From Mycobacterium sp. 1245805.9 (GTDB lineage: Bacteria > Actinomycetota > Actinomycetes > Mycobacteriales > Mycobacteriaceae), in the NCBI RefSeq assembly GCF_001672915.1, contig NZ_LZKR01000216.1, positions 1 through 64,000 of the forward strand: DNA of 64,000 nucleotides. The letters are read 5' to 3'. A program made the translations under genes and the position numbers. Below are positions 53,339 to 62,260 of the stretch, piece by piece (within the stretch, counting starts at the first letter, position 1; each line of letters opens with the position of its first letter). Below the pieces are notes generated by a model that was given only the letters and a program-made list of their open reading frames with translations, did not search any database and was not told where the DNA came from.

Positions 53339-55291
53339 ATGTCGTACCTAATGGCGGCTACAGAATCTTTGACGTCGGCGGCGTCGGACGTGGCGGGCAT
53401 CGGCTCGACACTGAATGCGGCCACCGCGGCGGCGGCCCCGACCACCCAGGTGCTGGCCGCCGCCGAGGACGAGGTGTCAGCGGCAATCGCGTCGCTGTTT
53501 TCCAGCCACGCGCAGGTCTTTCAGGCGGCCAGCGCGCGGGCGGCCGCGTTCCACCAACAGTTCGTGCAGGCGTTGAATGCCGCCGGGAGCGCGTATACGG
53601 CCGCCGAGGCGGCGAACGCCTCGCCGTTGCAGACGGCGTGGGGCGACGTCAAGGCCGTGATCAATACGCCCACCAACCTGTTGTTGGGGACCCCGTTGAT
53701 CGGCAACGGCACCGATGGTGCACCGGGGACCGGACAAAACGGCGGACCGGGCGGATTGTTGTGGGGCAACGGCGGTAACGGCGGGTCGGGGATGCCCGGG
53801 GGGCCCGGCGGGCGCGGCGGCAACGCCTGGTTATTCGGCAACGGCGGCCACGGTGGCGCCGGCGGCACGGGCACCACCGGCACCACGGGCTCCGCGACCG
53901 GGCTCACCAACGGGGGCATCGGCGGCAGCGGCGGAACGGGCGGCGCGGGCGGCAACGGAGGTTTCTTCCTCGGCAACGGCGGTGCAGGCGGCATCGGTGG
54001 GACCGGCGGAGTCGGCGGGACGGGCGGGGCCGGTGTCGCCGGCAACGCCCTCGCTCTCAACGGCACCGACGGTGGCCAGGGCGGCGACGGCGGCCAAGGC
54101 GGGGCCGGCGGCCAAGGCAACGGCGTGTTCGGAGGCGCCCACGGCGCCTTCGGCGCCGCCGGCAACGGAGGCCAGGGCGGCGTGGGCGGCGCAGGTGCCG
54201 ACAACAACGGCGTCACTGCCGCCGGCAACGGTGGCAACGGCGGTCATGGCGGCGTCGGCATCACCGCCGGCGCCGGCGGGGCCGGCGGCAACGGCGGGGC
54301 CGCCGGCACCACGAGCGTCGGCGGCCACGGCGGCAACGGCGGCACCGGTGGCAGCGGGATCACCGGCGGGGCCGGCGGTACCGGTGGTGATGGCGGCGGC
54401 GGCAGCGACACCCACGGCTCCGGCAGCGGCGGCAACGGCGGCAACGGCGGCGTCAGCATCGCCGGCACCGGCGGCGCCGGCGGAGACGGCGGCGACGGCG
54501 GAACAGTTTTCACGAGCCGCCCCGACAACGGCGCCAATTTGTTAGCCGGCAACGGCGGCAACGGCGGTACTGGCGGCGTCGGCCCGACCGGCGGCGCCGG
54601 CGGCAACGGCGGCAACGGCGGTTCGGCCACCGTCAACGCCACAAACCCCAATGCCTTCGGCGCCGCTGCTGGCGGCGGCGGTGGCGGCGGCGGGCAGGGC
54701 GGCGACAGCAGCGGCGGCGGTTTCGGCGGTAATGGGGGTAACGGCGGCGCCGGAGGCGCGGCCACCCTCAGCGTCGATTCCTTCGGTAACCTCACCGTCG
54801 CCGTCGGCTTCGGCGGCGGTGGCGGCGGCGGCGGCATCGGCAGCCCCAGCACCACCGGCAATTACGGTGGTGCTGGAGGTGGCGGCGGTGTATCCCTTAA
54901 CGCGTTTGGTGCAACGGGTGGCGCCGGAGCCGCGGGTGCCGGCGTCGGCGGCGGAGCCGGCGGCGCCGGTGGCTCCGTAAGTACTAATAGCTTTGTGGCG
55001 ATAGCGGGCGGCGGCGGTGGCGGTGGTGGCGGCATCGGCACCGGCGGCGCAGGCGGCGCCGGTGGCGACGTAGTCACGAATCCCGGAGGGTCCTCCGCCC
55101 TCGGCGGTCTCGGGGGTACCGACGGCGGCGACGGTGCCACCGGCAACGCCCTTTTCAACGGCACACCTGGCGGCGGCGGCACGGGGGGCGGCAGCGGCTT
55201 CGGTGGCGGCGGTGGCGGCGGTGCCGCGTACCTTCAGCTTTTCGCACCACCCGGCTCCTCGAAGGGCGGAACCGGCGGCAACGGCGGCTAG
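53339..55291 (+). CDS. PE_PGRS-family protein
   Basis: A 650-residue surface-type protein. Residues 1 to about 95 form the PE helical hairpin; the usual Pro-Glu pair near residue 8-9 reads Thr-Glu in AATESL. The ESX export motif YxxxE is Tyr86 to Glu90 (SAYTAAEAAN). A GAPGTGQNGGPGGLLWGNGGNGG linker leads to glycine/alanine-rich PGRS with GGxGG and NGG units for about 520 residues, ending TGGNGG without a unique C-terminal domain. PE_PGRS proteins are ESX-5 substrates and PE/PGRS may bind calcium or modulate host cells. It is inserted between the Nudix gene and manC relative to the tuberculosis order as I recall it. Start ATG 53339 follows GAAGGGACAGCA. Confidence 0.93.
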   Translation: MSYLMAATESLTSAASDVAGIGSTLNAATAAAAPTTQVLAAAEDEVSAAIASLFSSHAQVFQAASARAAAFHQQFVQALNAAGSAYTAAEAANASPLQTAWGDVKAVINTPTNLLLGTPLIGNGTDGAPGTGQNGGPGGLLWGNGGNGGSGMPGGPGGRGGNAWLFGNGGHGGAGGTGTTGTTGSATGLTNGGIGGSGGTGGAGGNGGFFLGNGGAGGIGGTGGVGGTGGAGVAGNALALNGTDGGQGGDGGQGGAGGQGNGVFGGAHGAFGAAGNGGQGGVGGAGADNNGVTAAGNGGNGGHGGVGITAGAGGAGGNGGAAGTTSVGGHGGNGGTGGSGITGGAGGTGGDGGGGSDTHGSGSGGNGGNGGVSIAGTGGAGGDGGDGGTVFTSRPDNGANLLAGNGGNGGTGGVGPTGGAGGNGGNGGSATVNATNPNAFGAAAGGGGGGGGQGGDSSGGGFGGNGGNGGAGGAATLSVDSFGNLTVAVGFGGGGGGGGIGSPSTTGNYGGAGGGGGVSLNAFGATGGAGAAGAGVGGGAGGAGGSVSTNSFVAIAGGGGGGGGGIGTGGAGGAGGDVVTNPGGSSALGGLGGTDGGDGATGNALFNGTPGGGGTGGGSGFGGGGGGGAAYLQLFAPPGSSKGGTGGNGG

Positions 55292-55320
55292 CCGAACCGA
55301 CCACCGGCTGAATCGACTGC

Positions 55321-55344
55321 GAGCGTGCGGCCAGCCGCACGCTC
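55321..55344. repeat. Intergenic hairpin between PE_PGRS and manC
   Basis: A perfect inverted repeat with 11-base arms (GAGCGTGCGGC and GCCGCACGCTC) and a CA loop lies between two convergent genes. The core and loop are the same as the hairpin at 25717-25746. A shared terminator or dispersed palindrome is the likely explanation. Confidence 0.78.
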
Positions 55345-55355
55345 GGTGCAAGGCC

Positions 55356-56432
55356 CTACACGTCGGACGAGTAGCGGATCCCGCCGTCGGGAATGGCGAC
55401 GCCGGGCCACACCCGCGCGCCGCGCAGCAACTCGCAGCGGGCGCCGATGTCGGCGCCGTCGCCGATCACCCCGTCGCGGATCAGCGCCCGCGGGCCGATG
55501 CGCACCCCGAAGCCGATGATCGAGCGCTCGATCACGCTGCCGGCCTCCACCTTCACCCCGTCGAAGACCACCGCCCCGTCCAGCCGCACGCCCGGGCCGA
55601 TCTCGGCGCCGCGCCCGACGACCGTCCCGCCGATCAGCACCGCGCCCGGCGACACCGCCGCGCCGTCGTGCACCAGCTGCTCGCCGCGGTGGCCGTGCAG
55701 CGCCGGCGACGGGGCGATGCCGCGCACCAGGTCCGCCGACCCGCGCACGAAGTCCTCCGGGGTGCCCATGTCGCGCCAGTAGGTGGCGTCGACGTAGCCG
55801 CAGACCTTGACCTCGGAATCGGAGAGCAGGGCCGGGAACACCTCGCGCTCGACCGAGACCTCGCGCCCGCGCGGAATCCGGTCGATGATGCCGCGCTGGA
55901 AGACGTAGCAGCCGGCGTTGATCTGGTCGGTCGGCGGATCCTGGGTCTTCTCCAAAAACGCTGTCACCCGGCCGTTTTCGGTGGGCACGCAGCCGAACGC
56001 CCGCGGGTCGCCCACCCGCACCAGGTGCAGGGTGACGTCGGCGTGCTCGTTCTCATGGAATTCGAGCAGCTGGCCCAGGTCGGCGCCGGAGAGCACGTCG
56101 CCGTTGAACACCATCACGGTGTCGTGCCGCAGGTGGCCGGCGACGTTGGCGATGCCGCCACCCGTGCCCAGCGGCTGCTCCTCGGTGACGTATTCGAGCT
56201 GCAGGCCCAGCTTGGAGCCGTCGCCGAACTCGGCCTCGAAGACCTGGGCCTGATACGACGTGCTCAGGATGACGTGCTCGATGCCGGCCGCGGCGATCCG
56301 CGACAGCAGGTGGGTCAAGAACGGCAGCCCCGCGGTGGGCAGCATCGGCTTGGGCGCCGACAGCGTCAGCGGCCGCAGCCGGGTGCCCTTGCCGCCGACC
56401 AGGACCACCGCATCGACCTGAGATGTTCCCAT
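55356..56432 (-). CDS. manC: Mannose-1-phosphate guanylyltransferase
   Basis: Nucleotidyltransferase that makes GDP-mannose from mannose-1-phosphate and GTP, following ManA and ManB. The 358-residue protein has signature VVLVGGKGTRLRPLTLSAPKPMLPTAG at the N terminus, FNGDVLSGADL with the metal aspartate, and a left-handed beta-helix half (VLIGGTVVGRGAEIGPGVRLDG, SVIERSIIGFGVRIG). Naming varies (manB, mpg1 or rmlA2 in some annotations of Rv3264c). ATG 56432 starts 1 base after the wbbL stop, so they are coupled. Confidence 0.9.
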   Translation of the reverse strand: MGTSQVDAVVLVGGKGTRLRPLTLSAPKPMLPTAGLPFLTHLLSRIAAAGIEHVILSTSYQAQVFEAEFGDGSKLGLQLEYVTEEQPLGTGGGIANVAGHLRHDTVMVFNGDVLSGADLGQLLEFHENEHADVTLHLVRVGDPRAFGCVPTENGRVTAFLEKTQDPPTDQINAGCYVFQRGIIDRIPRGREVSVEREVFPALLSDSEVKVCGYVDATYWRDMGTPEDFVRGSADLVRGIAPSPALHGHRGEQLVHDGAAVSPGAVLIGGTVVGRGAEIGPGVRLDGAVVFDGVKVEAGSVIERSIIGFGVRIGPRALIRDGVIGDGADIGARCELLRGARVWPGVAIPDGGIRYSSDV

Positions 56433-56433
56433 T

Positions 56434-57327
56434 TCAGCGCCGCCCTCCCACCGCGTTCCGTCTACTCAGGCGCCGCGCGCTGCGCACCATCAGCCGCGAA
56501 CGCACCAGCAGCGAGGCCCGCAGCGTCCAGCGCAGCGGCGCTCGCCACCATCCAGGATGCCGGTCGGCCAGGAACATGTAGGTGCTTTTGTGATGCGCGG
56601 CCAGGTGGCGTCCCGGGTCGTGGCCGGTGGAGTGGCCCTTGTCGTGCAGCACCTCGGCCGTCGGCACGTAGACGTTCAGCCAGCCCGCCTTGCCCAGCCG
56701 GTCCCCGAGGTCGACGTCCTCCATGTACATGAAGTAGCGCTCGTCGAACCCACCGACCTGGCCGAAGGCCGACCGCCGCACCAGCAGGCAGGACCCCGAC
56801 AGCCAGCCCACCGCCCGCTCGCTGGGCTCCAGCCGCTCCTGGCGGTAGGCCGCCGTCCACGGGTTGCGCTTCCAGAACGGGCCGACCACCGCGTGCATGC
56901 TCCCGCGGATCAGGCTGGGCAAGTGCCGCGCCGACGGATACACCGAGCCGTCGGGGTCGCGGATGAGCGGCCCCAGCGCGCCGGCGTGCGGCCAGCGGGT
57001 GGCGGCGTCCAGCAGCGCGTCGATGCTGCCCGGGCCCCACTGCACGTCGGGGTTGGCCACGATCAGCCAGTCCCCGTTCTCGTCGTCGTCCAGCCGCGCG
57101 ACGGCGCGGTTCACCGCGGTCCCGTAGCCGAGGTTGGCGCCGGTTTCGATGAGCCGGACGTTCGGGTAGCGCTCGACGGCCTCCTGCGGGGCGCCGTCGG
57201 TCGAGCCGTTGTCGGCCAGCAGCACGCTGACCGGGCGCTCGGTGGCGATCGACAGGGAGGCCAAAAACCTCTCGAGGTGCGGGCCCGGTGAGTAGGTCAC
57301 CGTCACGACCGGCAGGACGTCAGTCAC
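56434..57327 (-). CDS. wbbL: N-acetylglucosaminyl-PP-decaprenol L-rhamnosyltransferase
   Basis: WbbL adds L-rhamnose to GlcNAc-PP-decaprenol, making the essential linker between arabinogalactan and peptidoglycan. The 297-residue GT2 enzyme starts at GTG 57327. It has VVTVTYSPGPHLERFLASL, LLADNGSTDGAPQEA, the metal DxD-equivalent ANPDVQW, the acceptor FMYMEDVDLGDRL and HHKSTYMFLADR. It overlaps rmlD by 8 bases and leads directly into manC, so rmlD-wbbL-manC form an operon for cell wall sugar supply. Positionally Rv3265c. Confidence 0.93.
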   Translation of the reverse strand: MTDVLPVVTVTYSPGPHLERFLASLSIATERPVSVLLADNGSTDGAPQEAVERYPNVRLIETGANLGYGTAVNRAVARLDDDENGDWLIVANPDVQWGPGSIDALLDAATRWPHAGALGPLIRDPDGSVYPSARHLPSLIRGSMHAVVGPFWKRNPWTAAYRQERLEPSERAVGWLSGSCLLVRRSAFGQVGGFDERYFMYMEDVDLGDRLGKAGWLNVYVPTAEVLHDKGHSTGHDPGRHLAAHHKSTYMFLADRHPGWWRAPLRWTLRASLLVRSRLMVRSARRLSRRNAVGGRR

Positions 57328-58219
57328 GCGTCGAGGGTAACGGTCGATCGCCGGCGGACGCGGCCAGCGCCGCGACAAGCGCAGGGCGCCAGGGCCTTAA
57401 CGGGGTCAGGCCCGCCGCCGCGGACTCGCGGCTGCCCAGCGCGGAATAGGTAGGGCGCGGCGCCGGACGCGGGAAGTCGTCGGTCTTGACGGGCCGCACC
57501 CGGTCCGGGTCGGCGCCGGTCTCGGCGAACACCGCGCGGGCCTGCTCGAAGCGCGACACCGCACCCTCGTTGGCGGCGTGCAGGATGGGCCCGGGCACCC
57601 GCTCGTCGGCGAACAGCAGCAGCGCGACGACGAGGTCGGCGACGTAGGTCGGCGATCCGACCTGGTCGTCGACGACGTCCACCGGGCCGTCCCCGGCGGC
57701 CAGGCGGCGCATGACGGCGACGAAGTCCTTGCCGGTTCCGCCGGTGTAGAGCCAGGCGGTCCTGACCACTACGCCTTCCGACGCCTCCGGCAGCGCCGCC
57801 AGCACCTCCTCCTCGCCGGCCAGCTTGGACAGGGCGTACACGCCGCGCGCGTCGGTCTTGTCGCTGGGCTCGTACGGCTGCGCGCCCTCGGGGGCCGGGC
57901 CGGTGAACATGTAGTCGGTGGAGACGTGGATGAGCCGGGCGCCGACCTTCGCGCAGGCCCGCGCCAGGTGCCCCGGGCCGGTCGCGTTGACGGCGTAGGC
58001 CGCGGCCTCGTCGCTCTCCGCGCCGTCGACGTTGGTGTACGCGGCGCAGTTGACGACGACGTCGCCGGCCCGGATGATCCGTTCCGCCGCGGCGGGGTCG
58101 GTGATGTCCCACTGCGACGACGTCAGCGCCAGCACGTCGCGGCCCTGATCGGCGGCCAGCGCCGTCAGAGAAGTGCCCAATTGCCCGCCCCCGCCGCTGA
58201 TCACAAGCCTTTCCGACAT
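57320..58219 (-). CDS. rmlD: dTDP-4-dehydrorhamnose reductase
   Basis: RmlD makes dTDP-L-rhamnose, the donor used by WbbL encoded in the next gene. The 299-residue SDR has the SGGGGQLGTSL nucleotide loop, NCAAYTNVDGAESD, STDYMFTG and the catalytic Tyr-x3-Lys pair GVYALSKLAGE. Start ATG 58219 gives MSERLVISG. It overlaps wbbL by 8 bases. It is divergent from the LCP gene across about 77 bases. Positionally Rv3266c. Confidence 0.94.
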   Translation of the reverse strand: MSERLVISGGGGQLGTSLTALAADQGRDVLALTSSQWDITDPAAAERIIRAGDVVVNCAAYTNVDGAESDEAAAYAVNATGPGHLARACAKVGARLIHVSTDYMFTGPAPEGAQPYEPSDKTDARGVYALSKLAGEEEVLAALPEASEGVVVRTAWLYTGGTGKDFVAVMRRLAAGDGPVDVVDDQVGSPTYVADLVVALLLFADERVPGPILHAANEGAVSRFEQARAVFAETGADPDRVRPVKTDDFPRPAPRPTYSALGSRESAAAGLTPLRPWRPALVAALAASAGDRPLPSTRD

Positions 58220-58296
58220 GCGTTGAGTCTGGCATGGCCCAGGCACGCCGCTTTCGGCTACCCGCGAAGCGGCTGTGTCACAAGTAATCTGTTGTG

Positions 58297-59772
58297 ATGC
58301 CTGTGCAACGTGTGGTTCGTGTGGTTGCCACTGTGCTGACCGTCGCGGTCGTTTTCGGCACCGGAATCGCCTGGAGCAATGTCCGGTCCTTCGAGGACGG
58401 CATCTTCCACATGTCCGCACCGTCGCTGGGCAAGGGCGGCGACGACGGCGCGATCGACATCCTGCTGGTCGGCCTGGACAGCCGCACCGACGCGCACGGC
58501 AACGCGCTGTCGGCCGAGGAGCTGGCGACGCTGCGGGCCGGCGACGAGGAGGCCACCAACACCGACACGATCATCCTGGTCCGGATCCCGAACAACGGGA
58601 CGTCGGCGACCGCGATCTCGATCCCGCGGGACTCCTACGTCGCGGCACCCGGGCTGGGCAAGACGAAGATCAACGGCGTCTACGGCCAGACCCGGGAGGC
58701 GAAGCGGGCCAGCCTGGTCAAGGCCGGCGCGTCGGCCGCCGAGGCCGAGGCGCAGGGCACCGAGGCCGGCCGTGAGGCCCTCATCAAGACCGTCGCCGAC
58801 CTGACCGGGGTGACCGTCGACCACTACGCCGAGATCGGGCTGCTGGGCTTCGCGCTGATCACCGACGCGCTCGGCGGCGTCGAGGTCTGCCTCAAAGAGC
58901 CCGTGTACGAACCGCTTTCGGGCGCCGACTTCCCGGCCGGCCGGCAGAAGTTGGACGGCCCGCAGGCGCTGAGCTTCGTCCGCCAGCGCCACGACCTGCC
59001 GCGCGGCGACCTGGACCGGGTGGTGCGCCAGCAGGTGGTGATGGCCTCGCTCGCGCACCGGATCATCTCCGGTCACACGCTGTCCAGCCCCGCGACGCTG
59101 AAGCGGCTGGAGGCGGCCGTCCAGCGCTCGGTGGTGATCTCCTCGGGTTGGGACGTCATGGATTTCGTCCAGCAGCTGCAAAAGCTGGCCGGCGGCAAGG
59201 TCGCCTTCGCCACCATCCCGGTGCTCGACGGGGCCGGCTGGAGCGACGACGGCATGCAGAGCGTGGTCCGGGTGGACCCGCACCAGGTCGCCGACTGGGT
59301 GGGCAGCCTGCTGCAAGGCCAGGCGCAGGGCAAGACCGAGGAGCTGGCCTACACGCCGGCCAAGACCACCGTCGACGTGGTCAACGACACCGACATCAAC
59401 GGGCTGGCCGCGGCCGTGTCGGATGTGTTGAGCACCAAGGGATTCGGCGCCGGAACCGTCGGCAACAACGACGGCGCCCACGTGAAGGGCAGCCAGGTGC
59501 GCGCCGCAAAGACCGACGACCTGGGCGCACAACAGGTCGGCAAGGAGCTGGGCGGGTTGCCCATCGTCGCCGACCCGGCGCTGACGGCCGGATCCGTCAA
59601 GGTGGTGCTCGCCAACGACTACACCGGCCCGGGCTCCGGCCTCTCCGGTGGCCCCAGCACCCAGGTGCTGCCCGCCCGGGCGTCCAACGCGGGCGCCGCC
59701 GGCGGGCCCAACACGCCGCCGCCGTCGCCGATCCTGACCGCCGGCTCCGACAAGCCCGAGTGCATCAACTGA
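58297..59772 (+). CDS. lcp1: LytR-CpsA-Psr family ligase, arabinogalactan-peptidoglycan ligase type
   Basis: Lcp1 (Rv3267) attaches arabinogalactan to peptidoglycan outside the membrane. The 491-residue protein has a single N-terminal membrane helix (VVRVVATVLTVAVVFGTGI), then an LCP domain with DILLVGLDSR, NTDTIILVRI, ISIPRDSYV and FVRQRHDLPRGDLDRV, with Arg and Asp residues that bind the lipid pyrophosphate. A LytR_C domain follows, then a proline-rich tail ending DKPECIN. ATG 58297 is used; GTG 58294 is adjacent. The next gene begins before its stop. Confidence 0.93.
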   Translation: MPVQRVVRVVATVLTVAVVFGTGIAWSNVRSFEDGIFHMSAPSLGKGGDDGAIDILLVGLDSRTDAHGNALSAEELATLRAGDEEATNTDTIILVRIPNNGTSATAISIPRDSYVAAPGLGKTKINGVYGQTREAKRASLVKAGASAAEAEAQGTEAGREALIKTVADLTGVTVDHYAEIGLLGFALITDALGGVEVCLKEPVYEPLSGADFPAGRQKLDGPQALSFVRQRHDLPRGDLDRVVRQQVVMASLAHRIISGHTLSSPATLKRLEAAVQRSVVISSGWDVMDFVQQLQKLAGGKVAFATIPVLDGAGWSDDGMQSVVRVDPHQVADWVGSLLQGQAQGKTEELAYTPAKTTVDVVNDTDINGLAAAVSDVLSTKGFGAGTVGNNDGAHVKGSQVRAAKTDDLGAQQVGKELGGLPIVADPALTAGSVKVVLANDYTGPGSGLSGGPSTQVLPARASNAGAAGGPNTPPPSPILTAGSDKPECIN

Positions 59773-60491
59773 GCACGCTCGCCGGCGCGATCCTGGACCC
59801 GATGCTGCGGGCCGACCCGGTCGGCCCCCGCATCACCTACTACGACGACGCGACCGGCGAGCGCATCGAATTGTCCGGGGTGACGCTGGCCAACTGGGCG
59901 GCCAAGACCGCCAACCTGTTGCGCGACGAGCTGGGCGCCGGGCCGGCCAGCCGGGTCGCGATCCTGCTGCCCGCGCACTGGCAGACGGCGGCCGTGCTGT
60001 TCGGGGTGTGGTGGATTGGCGCCGAGGCGGTGCTCGAACCGGGCGCCGCCGCCGACCTGGCGCTGTGCACCGCCGAGCGGCTGGACGAGGCGGACGCGTC
60101 CGTTGCCGGCGGTGAGGTCGCCGTCCTGTCACTGGATCCGTTCGGCCGCCCCGCCCCCGACCTGCCGATCGGCGTCACCGACTACGCCACCGCCGTCCGG
60201 GTGCACGGCGACCAGATCGTCCCCGAACGCCAGCCCGGCCCGGCGCTGGCCGGCCGATCGGCCGAAGCAGTCCTGGTCGATTGCGAAAGATCCTCCGCCG
60301 CAAGGGGATTGACGTCCAGCGACCGGGTCCTGTCCACCGCCGCCTGGTCCGGCCCCGACGAACTGGTGGATGGGCTGCTGTCGATCCTGGCGGTCGGCGC
60401 GTCGCTGGTGCAGGTCGCCAACCCGGATCCCGCGGCGCTGCCACGCCGGATCGAGACGGAAAAGGTCACCCGCGTCCTATCGACAAGTTAG
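59760..60491 (+). CDS. TIGR03089-family protein (truncated adenylate-forming-like)
   Basis: A 243-residue protein in which the first 200 residues resemble the N-terminal part of acyl-CoA synthetases (TYYDDATGERIELSGVTLANWAAKTANLLRDEL, RVAILLPAHWQTAAVLFGVWWIG), but the ATP/AMP motif and lid are missing. Function unknown; likely not catalytic by itself. The start GTG 59760 overlaps lcp1 by 13 bases, so it is translationally coupled and its role is probably envelope-related. Its stop overlaps the IdeR-like box. Positionally Rv3268. Confidence 0.85.
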   Translation: MHQLSTLAGAILDPMLRADPVGPRITYYDDATGERIELSGVTLANWAAKTANLLRDELGAGPASRVAILLPAHWQTAAVLFGVWWIGAEAVLEPGAAADLALCTAERLDEADASVAGGEVAVLSLDPFGRPAPDLPIGVTDYATAVRVHGDQIVPERQPGPALAGRSAEAVLVDCERSSAARGLTSSDRVLSTAAWSGPDELVDGLLSILAVGASLVQVANPDPAALPRRIETEKVTRVLSTS

Positions 60492-60506
60492 CTTACCCTG
60501 AGCTAA
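60488..60506. promoter_or_regulatory. IdeR-like iron box upstream of the PPE gene
   Basis: Read on the minus strand the 19-mer is TTAGCTCAGGGTAAGCTAA, which fits 17 of 19 positions of the IdeR consensus TTAGGTTAGGSTAASSTAA as I remember it. It contains a perfect 7-base inverted repeat GTTAGCT/AGCTAAC (60487-60507). It is 100 bases from the PPE start and overlaps the end of the TIGR03089-type gene. A second, poorer half (TTAACTCAGCTCAGG) follows. Confidence 0.6.
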
Positions 60507-60606
60507 CTTTACGGGGTTAACTCAGCTCAGGTGGGGGCAGAGGCTTGGCCGACGGGGGCATCGGCATGCGTACGGCTCGTATCGGGGCCGGCGAGGTGCG
60601 CGGCCC

Positions 60607-62190
60607 ATGACGGCGCCGATGTGGATCGCCGCACCACCGGAGGTCCATTCGGCGGCACTGAGCAGCGGCCCCGGTCCGGCGTCGTTGCTGGCGGCCGCCG
60701 GCGCGTGGAACGCGTTGAGCGCCGAATACGACTCCGTCGCAACGGAACTCGCTGCCATTCTGGCTGACGTGCAGGCGTCGGTGTGGCAGGGTCCGAGCGC
60801 GGAGTCGTTCGTGGCGGCACACGTGCCGTACTTGGCGTGGCTGACGCAGGCCGGCACCAACAGCGCGGCGTCGGCAGCTTTGCACGAGACCGCGGCCGCG
60901 GCCTACACCGCCGCGCTGGCGGCCATGCCGACGCTGGCCGAGCTCGCCACCAACCACATCGTCCACGGCGTGTTGGTGGCAACGAACTTCTTCGGGCTCA
61001 ACACCATCCCGATCGCGCTCAACGAGGCGGACTACGTGCGCATGTGGATTCAGGCCGCCACCACGATGAGCGTCTATGACGCGACCTCCAGCGCGGCAGT
61101 GGCCTCGACGCCACCCACCGCCCCGGCGCCGGCGGTGGTGAACCCCGTGTCGACGTGGCTCGACTCGGTGACCAGCGCCGTCCAGACCGCCGGGCAACTC
61201 GCCCGGGACGCATCGACGCTGAACCTGACCGATCTGCAGTCGGCGCTCTTGAACCTGATCCAGAACTTCAGCATCGCGGCCTTCATCGCGGATCCGGCCG
61301 GGTACTCCCAGCAGACCGTCGAATCCTTCGTCGGGCAGTTCCCGCTGCTGTCGGACCTTTACCTCGGGTTCGGCGGCGACCACGTCTTCGAATTCGCCGA
61401 GAACCCGGTGGGATTCGTGGAGAACATCGTCAACAAGTTCCTGGCGGATCCGGCGACGGCGCTGAGCAATCCGTTTCTCCTGGTCCTCAGCCCCGACGAT
61501 TTCGCCTCCATCGGCTACAGCGCGCTTTCCCCGTTCATTCCCTTCGCGGCCGCGCCCGCCGGCGCCGTCGGCGGCTTCGCGGGGCTGGCGCAGGCGACCG
61601 GGCCGGCCGACCTTCCCGAACCCGCCGTCGCGCCGGTTTCGGCGCCCATGGCGCACGCGCCCGCCTCGTCGCCGGTCGTCGGGGTGGCCGCGACCGGGGT
61701 CGGGTCGGCCGCCGCCCCCGGCACGGCCCCCGCGCCCACGGCAAGCACCGTCGCCAATCCGGCGCCGCCGCCGGCGCCCCCGGCGGCGGGGGTCGCAAGT
61801 TTCGCGCCCCCCTACGCGGTGGCGCCGCCCGGGTTCGAAGTCGGTTCGGGGTTCGGCTCCCGCGCGAGCGCCGGCGCCAAAAGGGCGGCGCCGCAATCGG
61901 ATAGCGCCGCGGCGGTAAGCGCGTCGGCCGTCCGGGAACAGGCGCGGCGGCGCCGGCGCGCGAAGCAAGGCGGGCACGACGACGAGTTCATGGACATGGA
62001 CGTCGACGTCGATCCGGACTGGGGCGCCTCGGAGGCTTCGGATCGGGGGGCGGGAGCCCTGGGGTTCGCCGGGACGGTGTCGAAGGGCGCTGCTCGCCCG
62101 ACTGGGCTGACCGCCCTTTCCGGTGACGAGTTCGGCGGAGGTCCGGCCACGCCCATGCTGCCCAACACGTGGGATCCCGATTCATATTGA
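60607..62190 (+). CDS. PPE-family protein of the PPE-PPW type
   Basis: A 527-residue PPE protein. P10-P11-E12 and WQG (60-62) mark the N-terminal 180-residue PPE domain, and HGVLVATNFFGLNTIPIALNEADYVRMW is its conserved helical tip. A hydrophobic middle follows, then a low-complexity alanine/proline region, then the PPW ending (GFAGT and PMLPNTWDP). Unusual is the segment EQARRRRRAKQGGHDDEFMDMDVDVDPDW before that ending, which places a basic cluster next to an acidic Asp/His/Met patch. PPE37-like relatives are iron-regulated; the IdeR-like box upstream fits that. ATG 60607 follows GAGGTG. It lies between the envelope operon and pacL1-ctpC. Confidence 0.92.
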   Translation: MTAPMWIAAPPEVHSAALSSGPGPASLLAAAGAWNALSAEYDSVATELAAILADVQASVWQGPSAESFVAAHVPYLAWLTQAGTNSAASAALHETAAAAYTAALAAMPTLAELATNHIVHGVLVATNFFGLNTIPIALNEADYVRMWIQAATTMSVYDATSSAAVASTPPTAPAPAVVNPVSTWLDSVTSAVQTAGQLARDASTLNLTDLQSALLNLIQNFSIAAFIADPAGYSQQTVESFVGQFPLLSDLYLGFGGDHVFEFAENPVGFVENIVNKFLADPATALSNPFLLVLSPDDFASIGYSALSPFIPFAAAPAGAVGGFAGLAQATGPADLPEPAVAPVSAPMAHAPASSPVVGVAATGVGSAAAPGTAPAPTASTVANPAPPPAPPAAGVASFAPPYAVAPPGFEVGSGFGSRASAGAKRAAPQSDSAAAVSASAVREQARRRRRAKQGGHDDEFMDMDVDVDPDWGASEASDRGAGALGFAGTVSKGAARPTGLTALSGDEFGGGPATPMLPNTWDPDSY

Positions 62191-62201
62191 TATCGCAATA
62201 T
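62184..62201. promoter_or_regulatory. AT-rich palindrome upstream of pacL1-ctpC
   Basis: ATATTG-ATATCG-CAATAT is a perfect 6-base inverted repeat with a 6-base centre, straddling the stop codon of the PPE gene and 60 bases before pacL1. In such GC-rich DNA an AT palindrome here is notable and resembles operators of ArsR/SmtB metal sensors in general form. A further TTAA-N13-TTAA pair follows at about 62209-62229. Confidence 0.5.
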
Positions 62202-62260
62202 TTGGATGTTAACGTCGTGCGAGCATTAACCGACGCGGTGACGACAGGAAGGTGCGGGCG

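Noticed and set aside
53521..55182. Several long proline-rich frames antisense to the PE_PGRS gene
   Set aside because: They are reverse reading of GGC/GGN repeats (giving Pro/Ala runs) and have no start signals.
53715..55280. Possible CRISPR array from regular GGC-rich repeats
   Set aside because: The repeats are coding glycine triplets of PGRS without unique spacers of uniform length; no cas genes are present.
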